This document shows positions 51,453-59,463 of a stretch of DNA of 64,000 bases, piece after piece. Origin of the DNA: Longibacter salinarum (lineage in GTDB: Bacteria; Bacteroidota; Rhodothermia; Rhodothermales; Salinibacteraceae); the NCBI RefSeq assembly GCF_002554795.1, contig NZ_PDEQ01000007.1, positions 62,001 to 126,000 on the forward strand, in the 5' to 3' direction. Below the pieces are notes generated by a model that was not told the DNA's origin, did not search any database, and worked only from the letters and a program-made list of their open reading frames with translations. Numbering within the stretch: position 1 is the first letter of the stretch; every line of letters begins with the position of its first letter. The position numbers and the translations under genes were made by a program.

Positions 51453-51478
51453 GTAAGAATAGAGAACGCTCCCTCATT

Positions 51479-51991
51479 CCTTGGTGCCGGTTTTTTGCTT
51501 GACCAAAAAACCAGCGCAAAAAAGTCAAGGCCAGGGAGACCTTCGCTTGACGTCCGCTTCTGCGCTGCTGAAATGCTCCAAGGCTCGACCTCTCTGGGGG
51601 AGATGTGCAAATACCTGACGGCGTTGCTTCGAGGTCTTCGCGGGGGAGCATTTCCCGCCAAACGTTTTCGCTAACCGGCGGACTAACCAGCAATTGGACG
51701 CGGCGCCTCCGCTCCCGTCCGTGCGGCGAACGTCTCCAAGGGCCGAAACGACACAAGCACGATTGCTGAACGAGGGTGCTGTCCCGGCCTTGCGCGGTCC
51801 GGCGAAAAAGCGTTGTAGCAAGAGCGCGAACCGAACGAATCGTTGTCTGAGCCTGCTTTGCAGGCGAGTCCACGGGATGACCCTTCGGGCCCTTTCGATT
51901 CGTTCCGCGATCGAGAGGAGACGCCAGCCGGAGCGCGGACAGACGGGCGACTTTTTTGAGTCCCGTTTTTTGGTCGTCCAAAAAATGGGAC
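51479..51991. repeat. Structured repeat element R2 (about 510 bp)
   Basis: Direct tandem neighbour of R1, separated by a 26-bp spacer (51453-51478). End hairpins at 51487-51514 and 51961-51990. Internal stem GAACGAATCG/CGATTCGTTC (about 51833-51905) encloses GCCTGC/GCAGGC (51851-51865). The R1 stems are kept with paired base changes. One region present in R1 between two motif copies is shortened here. Confidence 0.8.
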
Positions 51992-52065
51992 ATGAACGAG
52001 GAGGATAATCGCAGTACTCGAATCAGCCACCTCGTTTACAAAGAAAACCCGGAGGTTTTCTCCGC

Positions 52066-53217
52066 CTACTCCGGCAATCGCGCCGCACGAACCGGCACGG
52101 GCGCTTCAGCATCCGGCGCCGAATCCCCTCCTTGGTCCGGAACGGTACGCTTCCACCGCCGATACCAGATGATCGTACCGGTAATCGAGAGCACCGCTGG
52201 CGCGAGGCCGAGAAGGACGTAGAGCCAGCGGACGACCGGTCCGCCGACCGCGCCGATGTGCAGCGGGTACGTGGCGTGCATGATGCGAGAGCCAACGGGC
52301 GCCGACCGCGCGTCGTCCACGCGGAGCACGGAGCCATCGCTCGCGATATGCACGAAGCTTCGTCCGTTCGGATGCCACTCGCCGGGCGCCTGAAGCCGGA
52401 CCGTGAGCGGTGCCTCCGGTGCGGCCGGGGCGTACACGAATGAGGCGGTGGCTCCCGGAAGAGCGCTGCGGGCGGAGTCGAGGGCCGCGTCGATTGCTGT
52501 TGGCGAAAACGAGACCGGCGTATCCACGGTCGGGGGCGCCGGGGGCCAAGCCGGTGAGCCTGTGGCCGTGTTCGTGAGCTCCTGCGTGCTGGTATAGAAG
52601 ATCAGCGCAGCGCCCGTAGTCGCGGTTAACAGCACGAAACCGAGGGTGTAAAACCCGCCGGCACGATGCAAGTCGTAGTTTAGCCGCTTCCATCCCTTTT
52701 TCCAGACGACCACGAGCGCCGCACGAAGTGCACGGAGGCGTCGTGGCCACCAGAGGACAAGGCCCGTCAGCGACACCAGCACGAGAAGCAGTCCGCTCAC
52801 GCCAACGATGATGCCACCGGTGCGGCCCGCCATCAACTCGGCGTGGAGGTCGAACAGCGTGTTCACGAAGCCGGCATCGGGAGCACGGCGGCCCAGAACG
52901 GTCTGCCGGTACGGGTCCACAAAGACGTGCTCTTCTCCTTGCCCCATCCAGACGACCACCGGCGTGTCCCGGTGACCGGAAAGCTCGATCAGCCACGGAG
53001 ACTCGCCGTCGGCAACGTTGGGGATGGCATGCACTGCTCGGCCCACCGACTGCTCTCCCGCCGATTCGACCTCGTACAGATCGGGGCGCATCCACGCATC
53101 GATCGTGTCCTTAAATACGAGGACACTTCCGGTCACGCTGAGCAGAATCACGATTCCACTCAGGGCGAGGCCGGTCCAGAGGTGGATGGTTGACGAAAGC
53201 TGACGGATCGTCGGCAC
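52066..53217 (-). CDS. PepSY-associated membrane protein (iron-uptake reductase-like)
   Basis: 383 residues of the PepSY_TM family, which sits next to siderophore receptors and is thought to help reduce or release iron in the inner membrane. Four membrane helices: HLWTGLALSGIVILLSVTGSVLVF, the middle GIIVGVSGLLLVLVSLTGLVLWWPRRL, FYTLGFVLLTATTGAALIFY and LYVLLGLAPAVLSITGTIIWY, with histidines near the membrane faces (IHLWTG and HAELMAG) suited to heme. The periplasmic loops carry the PepSY repeats. It follows the TonB receptor gene after 39 bp on the same strand. Confidence 0.9.
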   Translation of the reverse strand: MPTIRQLSSTIHLWTGLALSGIVILLSVTGSVLVFKDTIDAWMRPDLYEVESAGEQSVGRAVHAIPNVADGESPWLIELSGHRDTPVVVWMGQGEEHVFVDPYRQTVLGRRAPDAGFVNTLFDLHAELMAGRTGGIIVGVSGLLLVLVSLTGLVLWWPRRLRALRAALVVVWKKGWKRLNYDLHRAGGFYTLGFVLLTATTGAALIFYTSTQELTNTATGSPAWPPAPPTVDTPVSFSPTAIDAALDSARSALPGATASFVYAPAAPEAPLTVRLQAPGEWHPNGRSFVHIASDGSVLRVDDARSAPVGSRIMHATYPLHIGAVGGPVVRWLYVLLGLAPAVLSITGTIIWYRRWKRTVPDQGGDSAPDAEAPVPVRAARLPE

Positions 53218-53256
53218 GGCGGGCTGCAGTGATTCGGTACGGAGCGGGGCGCAGCG

Positions 53257-55599
53257 TTACCAGCGCACGGTGTACGAGAGGCGAACCTGACGTCCCGGTG
53301 CGGCAGCGTATCCGGAGCCGAGGTTGTACCACTGCGAGATCGCCGGGAAGTAGAAGGTGTCGAAGACGTTCTCGATCCCGATCCCGACCGTTCCCGGTCC
53401 GGCCTCAACGGAGGCAGAGAGGTCGAAGACCGTGTAGGCGTCGACATCGCCCTGGCCGAAGGCTGTCGCCGCCGATCCATCGAAGCGATCCCGCGATCCG
53501 GAGTGGAGAACCTGCGCGCGCACCTGCCACAAGTCGCTCGGCACGTACGCGACGTAGCCCGTTAGTTTCGCCGGAGGGATGCGGCTGCCCGGCAGGTAGG
53601 TCTCGTAGTCGCCGTCGTCATCCGTGTCCGTTTTGCCTTCGAGGAACGTCGCTGTCCCGCCGATGCGCATCGGGTTGAATCGGGCGTCCAGGGTGGCTTC
53701 GATTCCGTAAATCCGCTCCGGCGCGCGAACCAGCTGGAGCTCCGGGAAGTCGCTCAGCGTCGAGCCGAACTCGGACGTGTTCAGGAAGCCGGTGACGGAG
53801 GCGCTCACATTGTCCGTACCGCCACGGAGGCCGAGTTCGTAGCTGTTCACCTTCTGCGCTTCCGGACGCAGTGATTCGACGGTGAAAGCCGTCGTGTCCG
53901 GCGGCGAGCGGAGAACGCGGCCCACGTCGGCGACGGAGTACCCCTGCGAGAAGTTGCCGAACAGGTCAACCTGATCGAGGGAGGCAACGAAGCCGGCGTT
54001 GAAGACGAAGGCGTCGTAGTTCAGATTGCCTCCCTCGATGTCGCGGCCACCGAATAGCGTCGTGAAGTCATCGACGGAGAGCCAGAACGATTCGTAGCGT
54101 GCACCTCCGTGCAGTTCGAGGCCGTCTACGAGGGTCAGTTCGAGCTGGGCGAAGGGGGCGGCGCTCCACTGGTGAATCGGCGGAACGTAGGAGCGGCCGT
54201 CTTCGAGCGGCTGCTTGGTTCGGTCACTCAGAAGGTCGGCTCCCCAGGTGAGGTCGGCCCCGCTGAGGACATCAACCGGCGTTTCGACATCGGCGCGTGC
54301 ACCGATCTTCGTCGACTCAAGCACGGATTGACCGCCGCCGTCCGGGTAGAAGGAGGCGAAGGTGAAGCGCGTCTCGTAGTCCTGCAGGAAGACCTGTGCG
54401 CCGACGCGGCTGTCGAAGAGGGCGTCGACTTCGTCATGCGAGTACTGCGCGTTTGCGACCAGGTTGAGCGTGCCGGGGTCCTTGCCGGGGATGTCGCCGG
54501 CCGCAGACGCGCGAGCCTTCGCCGAATCCGGCGTGCCGGGTACCGTCAGGTACTCCAGGTTTTGGTGCGCACTGTACAGGTTGGCGGACAGGTCCAGGCG
54601 CTGCTGCGACGTGAGATCGACGCCACCCCGTGCGAGAACGTTGAATACATCGCTCCCGGCGCGCCCGCCCTGACCCTGTGGGTCCTGCGGAATGCGATCG
54701 CCTTCTCCGTCGAAGGCATATCCGATCTGTTCGTAGGTTGCACTGATCAGACCGTCGTAGTCACCCTCTTTTACCTCGACCTGTCCGCGCAGGCGGCCGG
54801 AGGCGCTGCTTTCTACATTTGAAGGCTGTCCCTGCAGGCCGATTTCCGCCTCGCCGTGGACGCCAGGGTGGTCCGGGCGCTTCGTGATGAAGTTTACGAG
54901 CCCGCCGTTGCCGCCGTATCCGTACGTCGCGCTGGCGCCACGAACGACCTCGATGCGTTCCACGGCGCTGGGATCGATCGAGTGGAGGTCGCGGAGCACG
55001 TTACGGAGCGGAGCCGACTGCGGCACGCCATCCACAAGCACAAAGAGCGAGCGGCCGCGGAGGGTCTGGCCGTAGTTGCTGAGCGTGTGTGTGGCCGGTG
55101 CCATCCCGGGGACATTCTGCGAGAGCAGTTTGCCGACGTCCGTCGTGAGCTTCAACTGCGCGTCCATCGTCTCCGGACCGAGAACACTCATGGAGGTGGG
55201 TACCGAACGAAGTGCCTCCTCCCCGCGCGTAGCGCTGATAACGACCTCGTTCATCCCGTATCGCTGGGCTGCGAGAACGATGTCGACCGTATGAGTCTCG
55301 CCAGCTTGAAGCGTGAAGCGCTCTGTCACCGGAGTGTAGCCGACGAAGGACGCACGCAGCGTGTACGTGCCGGCGGGAAGGTCTTTGATGGAAAACGCGC
55401 CGTCGCTATCCGTCGTCGTTCCGCGCTGAAGTGCACGTTCCGTTGACTGGATCAGAACGTTCGCACCGGGGACCGGTGCCTCGGAGTCATCGACGACCGT
55501 GCCGACAACCGACGCATCCTGGGCGGTAACGGTGGCGAGTCCTGTCAGGGCAAGGCAACCGACAAGCAGTACGAAATGCCGAAGCGTGTGGGATAGCAT
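53257..55599 (-). CDS. TonB-dependent receptor, probably ferric-siderophore type
   Basis: 780 residues. Signal peptide (HFVLLVGCLALTGLATVTAQD); CarboxypepD_reg-like domain (VVGTVVDDSEAPVPGANVLIQS); plug (VVISATRGEEALRSVPTSMSVLGPETMDAQLKLTTDVGKLLSQNVPGM, with a TonB-box-like NEVVISA); and a barrel ending RQVRLSYTVRW. The pairing with a PepSY membrane protein, and domain similarity to FhuE/FpvA-type receptors, point to iron chelates. It is flanked on both sides by tandem structured repeats. A possible iron-regulator site lies 60 bp upstream. Confidence 0.9.
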   Translation of the reverse strand: MLSHTLRHFVLLVGCLALTGLATVTAQDASVVGTVVDDSEAPVPGANVLIQSTERALQRGTTTDSDGAFSIKDLPAGTYTLRASFVGYTPVTERFTLQAGETHTVDIVLAAQRYGMNEVVISATRGEEALRSVPTSMSVLGPETMDAQLKLTTDVGKLLSQNVPGMAPATHTLSNYGQTLRGRSLFVLVDGVPQSAPLRNVLRDLHSIDPSAVERIEVVRGASATYGYGGNGGLVNFITKRPDHPGVHGEAEIGLQGQPSNVESSASGRLRGQVEVKEGDYDGLISATYEQIGYAFDGEGDRIPQDPQGQGGRAGSDVFNVLARGGVDLTSQQRLDLSANLYSAHQNLEYLTVPGTPDSAKARASAAGDIPGKDPGTLNLVANAQYSHDEVDALFDSRVGAQVFLQDYETRFTFASFYPDGGGQSVLESTKIGARADVETPVDVLSGADLTWGADLLSDRTKQPLEDGRSYVPPIHQWSAAPFAQLELTLVDGLELHGGARYESFWLSVDDFTTLFGGRDIEGGNLNYDAFVFNAGFVASLDQVDLFGNFSQGYSVADVGRVLRSPPDTTAFTVESLRPEAQKVNSYELGLRGGTDNVSASVTGFLNTSEFGSTLSDFPELQLVRAPERIYGIEATLDARFNPMRIGGTATFLEGKTDTDDDGDYETYLPGSRIPPAKLTGYVAYVPSDLWQVRAQVLHSGSRDRFDGSAATAFGQGDVDAYTVFDLSASVEAGPGTVGIGIENVFDTFYFPAISQWYNLGSGYAAAPGRQVRLSYTVRW

Positions 55600-55658
55600 G
55601 GATCGAAAAATAGAAAACCGATTTGGGGGACAGCCAGACCGGATCGGCCTGGTCTTTA

Positions 55659-55675
55659 TTTAGACTCGTTCTACA
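55659..55675. promoter_or_regulatory. Possible iron-responsive operator upstream of the TonB receptor
   Basis: Imperfect palindrome TTTAGA-N5-TCTACA, 60 bp before the receptor start on the minus strand. The shape resembles Irr/Fur-type boxes (TTTAGA...TCTAAA). One arm base differs. The assignment rests on position and shape only. Confidence 0.3.
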
Positions 55676-55761
55676 CAGTAGGATTAACGATAATAGGTTT
55701 GCCGTGTATTTTCAACGTGCTCTTGCAATGCCGGCGTGAAGAATGGAGAACGGCTCGGGTA

Positions 55762-55868
55762 TGGAGGTTTGGAAGTGTCGAGGTGTCGAGGTGTCGAGGT
55801 GTCGATGTGTCAAGGTGTTGATGTGTCAAGGTGTTGATGTGTTGGGGTTGGGAAGTGGAAAGTGACGG
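55762..55868. repeat. Octad repeat tract (TGTCGAGG/TGTTGATG), about 12 units
   Basis: Tandem 8-bp units: TGTCGAGG three times, then TGTCGATG, TGTCAAGG, TGTTGATG, TGTCAAGG, TGTTGATG, TGTTGGGG, with degenerate edges (GGAAGTGG). It lies between the TonB receptor promoter region and repeat element R3. Confidence 0.9.
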
Positions 55869-55907
55869 TTGAAGTGAGCGCGGGGCCGGCTTCCTCTGGT
55901 GCCGCTG

Positions 55908-56312
55908 AAATGCTCTAAGGCTCGACCTCTCGGAGACGGCCCCGCCGAAAATGAATCGTATGGCTTCGAGGTCTTCGCAGGGGAGCATTTCCCTTCGATC
56001 GTTGTCGCCAGTCATCAACCCAACGAGTTATGGGACGCGGCGCCTCCGCTCCCGTCGATCCGGCGAACGTCTCCGAGGGCCGAAACGACGCAAGCACGAT
56101 TGCTGAACCCGCCTTGTGGGCGAGTCCACTGGATGACTCTGCGGCCCCGTTGATTCGTTCTGCGACGCGAGCACGGTGAGCTAGTACCGGTTGGTGCGGC
56201 GAGGGCGCAGCGCTAGACGAAGCTCGGACAGGCGGGTCGCCGATCCGAGCAAAGTGAGATAGTGCCTGTGGCGATTTTTGCATCTCGTTTTTTGGCGACC
56301 AAAAAATGAGAC
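55908..56312. repeat. Structured repeat element R3 (about 400 bp, shortened)
   Basis: Third copy. The left-end hairpin is missing and an internal deletion removes the left arm of the GAACGAATC stem, joining GCTGAAC directly to CCCGCC. The enclosed small hairpin CCCGC/GTGGG, the TAGTGCC motifs and the right-end hairpin (56283-56311) are kept. Followed by the same 27-bp spacer as between R1 and R2. Confidence 0.75.
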
Positions 56313-56339
56313 AGTAAGAATAGAGAACGCCCCCTCATT

Positions 56340-56931
56340 CCTTGGTGCCGGTTTTTTGCTTGACCAAAAAACCGGCGAGAAAAAAGTCAAGGCCAGGGAC
56401 ACCTTCGCCTGACGTCCGCTCCGGTGCCGCTGAAATGCTCCAAGGCTTTGACCTCTCTGGAGGAGATCTGCAAGTAACCGAGGGTCTTGCTTCGAGGTCT
56501 TCGCTGGGGAGCATTTCCCTTCGATCGTTTTCGCCAGTCATCAACCCAACGAGCTATGGGACGCGGCGCCTCCGCTTCCGTCGATTCGGCGAACGTCTCC
56601 GAGGGCCAAGACAGCGTGCACGCATGGGGAGTAGATCCCGCGCCGTGCTTCCCTGGCCTTGCGCGGTTCGTTGTCTCGAGCGACATGAGCATCGCGAGTT
56701 AGTGCCCGTGGTGCGTGAAGCACGCGACGCGGAATAAACAAATCGTTGTCTGAGCGATCTATGATCGCGAGTCCACGGGATGACCCTTCGGGCCCTTTCG
56801 ATTTGTTAAGCGTCGCAAGGCGTAACGCTAGACGAAGCGCGGACCGCCGGGCGACGTGAGCGAAGCGAACTAGTGCCAGTTGGTGCGATTTTTTTTGCGT
56901 CTCGTTTTTTGATCATTCAAAAAATGAGACA
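56340..56931. repeat. Structured repeat element R4 (about 590 bp)
   Basis: Fourth copy, tandem with R3. Left hairpin CCGGTTTTTTG/CAAAAAACCGG (56348-56375), internal stem AACAAATCG/CGATTTGTT (56737-56807) enclosing GCGATC/GATCGC (56754-56768), and right hairpin at 56899-56930 in which TTTTTTGA pairs with TCAAAAAA. Each stem differs from R1/R2 by matched changes on both sides. Confidence 0.8.
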
Positions 56932-57239
56932 GAGAGAGGGTAGAGAGGCGACTCCAACGATCAAAGCCAAGAGATGGCTCAAGATCGAGCCGTCAAAAAA
57001 GGAAGACGGATAGGATCCACCATCCGCGTCCGGATTGAAATTTACGTCGAACAGAGAAGATTTGAGTCTAGCGAACGCTTGCCCCGAACGTCCCAGCACA
57101 ATGCTCGTACCTTGATAGCAACCTCTCCGGTCGGTACACTTACGACGTTGATGATTGTACCGATGAGAAAGATCTCGTCCTCACCTTTTTCACGACTCAG
57201 GCTCTGTCGCACATGACCACCACCACACGTTCCATCACC
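56932..57239. other. Region between R4 and fabF
   Basis: About 310 bp with no convincing gene or repeat; presumably the fabF promoter region. Confidence 0.45.
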
Positions 57240-58487
57240 ATGCAACGGGTCGTTGTGACCGGTCTCGGAGCCGTCACGCCCATCGGTCTGACGACAGATG
57301 ATTTCTGGAACGGACTCATTTCTGGCACGAGCGGCGCAGGCCCAATCACGAAGTTCGATACGGAGGAGCACAAGTCCAAAATCGCGTGCGAGCTGAAGGA
57401 CTTCGATCCGGAGCCGTACATGGATCCGAAGCAGGCGCGTCGACAGGACCTGTTTAGCCAGTACGCGCTCGCCGCGACGGCCCAGGCGTTCGACGACGCG
57501 AAACTGGACACGTCGGAGCTAGAAGAGTCGCAGCGCGACCGCATCGGAGCGATCTTCGGGACGGGCGTGGGTGGGTCGAACCTGTTCATCGACCAGGTCC
57601 GCACGCTCGATGAGTACGGCCCGCGGCGGATTTCACCGTTTTTCGTGCCGATGATGATTACAAACATGGCGCCGGGCCTGATCGCGATGGAGCACGGCCT
57701 GCGCGGACCGAACCACGCAGTCGTGAGTGCATGTGCGACCGGGAATGACGCGATCAGCGACGCGCTGCTTCTTCTCCGGCAGGGTCACGCCGATGCCATG
57801 CTGGTCGGCGGCACGGAGGCGTCGATCAACGAGCTGTGCGTAGGCGGGTTCGCGTCCATGCGCGCACTATCGACCCGTAACGACGACCCGGAGTCGGCGT
57901 CCCGCCCGTTCGACGAGGACCGCGACGGCTTCGTCCCGGCCGAGGGAGCAGGGGCGCTCGTTCTCGAGACACTGGAGCACGCCTTGGAGCGTGGCGCGCC
58001 GATTTACGCGGAGATTGCCGGAGTCGGCAAGTCGAATGACGCCTACCACTACGCCGCCCCGGATCCCGAGGGCCGCGGTGCGGTGCTCGCGATGCGTGCG
58101 GCGCTGAACGATGCCGGCACGGAGCCCGAAGCGGTCGACCACGTCAACATGCACGCGACGTCCACCCCGATGGGCGACACCATCGAGTCGAACGCGATGA
58201 AGACGGTCTTTGGCGATCACGCATACAACCTCAGTCTGTCGGCCACGAAGAGCATGACCGGCCACCTCCTTGGCGCGGCTGGCGCGGTGGAGGCTATTGC
58301 CGCAGTCCTCGCGATCAAGCATGGAATCGTTCCGCCGACCATCAACACGGAGAACCTCGACGAGGGCTGCGACCTGGACTACACGCTCGGCGAGGCGAAG
58401 GAGCGACCGGTACGCATGGCGCTCAACAACGCGTTTGGCTTCGGCGGGCACAACACGACCCTCGCGTTTTCCGAATACACCGACTAA
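57240..58487 (+). CDS. fabF: Beta-ketoacyl-ACP synthase II
   Basis: Condensing enzyme of fatty acid elongation. The start is taken at the ATG at 57240 (MQRVVVTGLGAVTPIG); a start 9 codons upstream is possible. Catalytic triad: Cys in VSACATGNDA, His in MHATSTPMGD, His in NAFGFGGHNTTLAF, plus the KSMTGHLLGAAGAVEA lysine motif. 415 aa, normal. acpP and fabG are not adjacent. The hotdog thioesterase gene follows after 20 bp or more. Confidence 0.96.
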   Translation: MQRVVVTGLGAVTPIGLTTDDFWNGLISGTSGAGPITKFDTEEHKSKIACELKDFDPEPYMDPKQARRQDLFSQYALAATAQAFDDAKLDTSELEESQRDRIGAIFGTGVGGSNLFIDQVRTLDEYGPRRISPFFVPMMITNMAPGLIAMEHGLRGPNHAVVSACATGNDAISDALLLLRQGHADAMLVGGTEASINELCVGGFASMRALSTRNDDPESASRPFDEDRDGFVPAEGAGALVLETLEHALERGAPIYAEIAGVGKSNDAYHYAAPDPEGRGAVLAMRAALNDAGTEPEAVDHVNMHATSTPMGDTIESNAMKTVFGDHAYNLSLSATKSMTGHLLGAAGAVEAIAAVLAIKHGIVPPTINTENLDEGCDLDYTLGEAKERPVRMALNNAFGFGGHNTTLAFSEYTD

Positions 58488-58507
58488 CCGACTTTGCGAG
58501 CTGGCCC

Positions 58508-59005
58508 GTGCCATTTACCCACGCACCTGCTTTCGTATCCGACATGAATGACGCGAACGACGCCGCGCACTCTGCTGCTGAAGCCGCCGCTCAGGCTGAT
58601 ATTTCGGCGAAGCCGATCCCGGATAGCATGGGCGGAGCGGCGGAGCTCCTCGACATCGAGGTCGTCGAGATGTCTGAAGATCGCGTCGTGGCGACCATGC
58701 CCGTGACGCCCAAGCATCACCAACCGTTTGGGGTGCTGCATGGCGGCGTCAGCGTGGTGCTGGCGGAGAGTGTGGCCAGCATCGGGGCGTACCTCGCGGC
58801 GCCGGACGGCTACGTGGCCATGGGCATCGAGATCAACGCCAACCACATCCGCGCGGTACGCGATGGCACGGTGACTGCCGTGGCGACGCCGGTGCATCGC
58901 GGGCGGTCGACGCAGGTCTGGCAGGTGGAGATCAAAGGCGCGAACGACAAACTGGTCTGCGTCAGCCGGTGCACGCTCGCAATCGTGAAAAAGCAGAACG
59001 ACTAG
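58508..59005 (+). CDS. PaaI-type hotdog thioesterase
   Basis: 165 residues from a GTG at 58508, or 153 from the ATG at 58544. A single hotdog domain with HHQPFGVLHGGVSVVLAESVASIGAYL, where the HGG and the following glutamate form the usual catalytic site, and NHIRAVRDGTVTAVATPVHRGRSTQVWQVEI. It hydrolyses acyl-CoA, probably aromatic or menaquinone-precursor thioesters in this subgroup (YdiI/PaaI-like). Placed after fabF on the same strand. The N-terminal 45 residues are alanine-rich and unconserved. Confidence 0.9.
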   Translation: MPFTHAPAFVSDMNDANDAAHSAAEAAAQADISAKPIPDSMGGAAELLDIEVVEMSEDRVVATMPVTPKHHQPFGVLHGGVSVVLAESVASIGAYLAAPDGYVAMGIEINANHIRAVRDGTVTAVATPVHRGRSTQVWQVEIKGANDKLVCVSRCTLAIVKKQND

Positions 59006-59040
59006 TTTAGAGTTCAAGGTTCAGGGTTCAAGGTTCAGAG
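59006..59040. repeat. Heptad repeat tract (GTTCARG family)
   Basis: About five 7-bp units (GTTCAAG, GTTCAGG, GTTCAGA) from the thioesterase stop codon up to repeat-element copy 2. Confidence 0.85.
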
Positions 59041-59256
59041 CTAGCTACCGGAAAGTTTGGATTTCAAACCGGACTGTCTTCGTATGTCAACGAAAAACGG
59101 ATCTCGTGCGTCTGATGCGTCCTGGAAACGAGACGTTATCGTCGAATATGACGCACTTACACACTCCCATACCCACATACTCCCATCCATCTCTGAGCAG
59201 CCGCGCCTAGGAATGCTGAAATGACACACGCTCCAATGAAAGTGTCTGATAGGTAG
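59041..59256 (+). mobile_element. MITE-like repeat element, copy 2 (216 bp)
   Basis: Aligns end to end with 44461-44684, lacking one 8-bp ACATACTC unit. Its terminal inverted repeats are more decayed (CTAGCTACCGGAA left, GTCTGATAGGTAG right). Heptad GTTCAGA resumes immediately to the right, as at copy 1. Confidence 0.75.
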
Positions 59257-59287
59257 GGTTCAGAGTTCAATGGGTACGACCCGAGAC

Positions 59288-59324
59288 ATAAAAAAATATT
59301 AGCGTCGCACGGCCGTGCGACGCT
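59288..59324 (-). terminator. Perfect 24-bp palindrome with A-tract
   Basis: 59301-59324 is a perfect palindrome (arm AGCGTCGCACGG). On the minus strand it is followed by a T-rich run. No minus-strand gene precedes it, so it may instead stop read-through, or be a binding site. Confidence 0.5.
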
Positions 59325-59463
59325 TCGTCTCTTCGAAAATGGAAGTCGCGCCATTGGCAACGCAATAAGGTGGTGAAACATACCCTCGTTTCGGGATCGT
59401 AGAGCGTGTCTTGGGGGTGCGTGACGTGACCAAATTTGCTTCCACGAACCCTGCGATGTCGTC

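Noticed and set aside
50293-51993. Minus-strand open frames of 190-350 codons across the R1/R2 repeats
   Set aside because: Their translations recur in several frames in each repeat copy, are interrupted by hairpin arms, and show no conserved domain. The base-pairing pattern explains the conservation better.
55899-56741. Open frames across repeats R3/R4
   Set aside because: Same reasoning as for R1/R2: they are translations of a structured repeat, and the frames are not shared consistently between copies.
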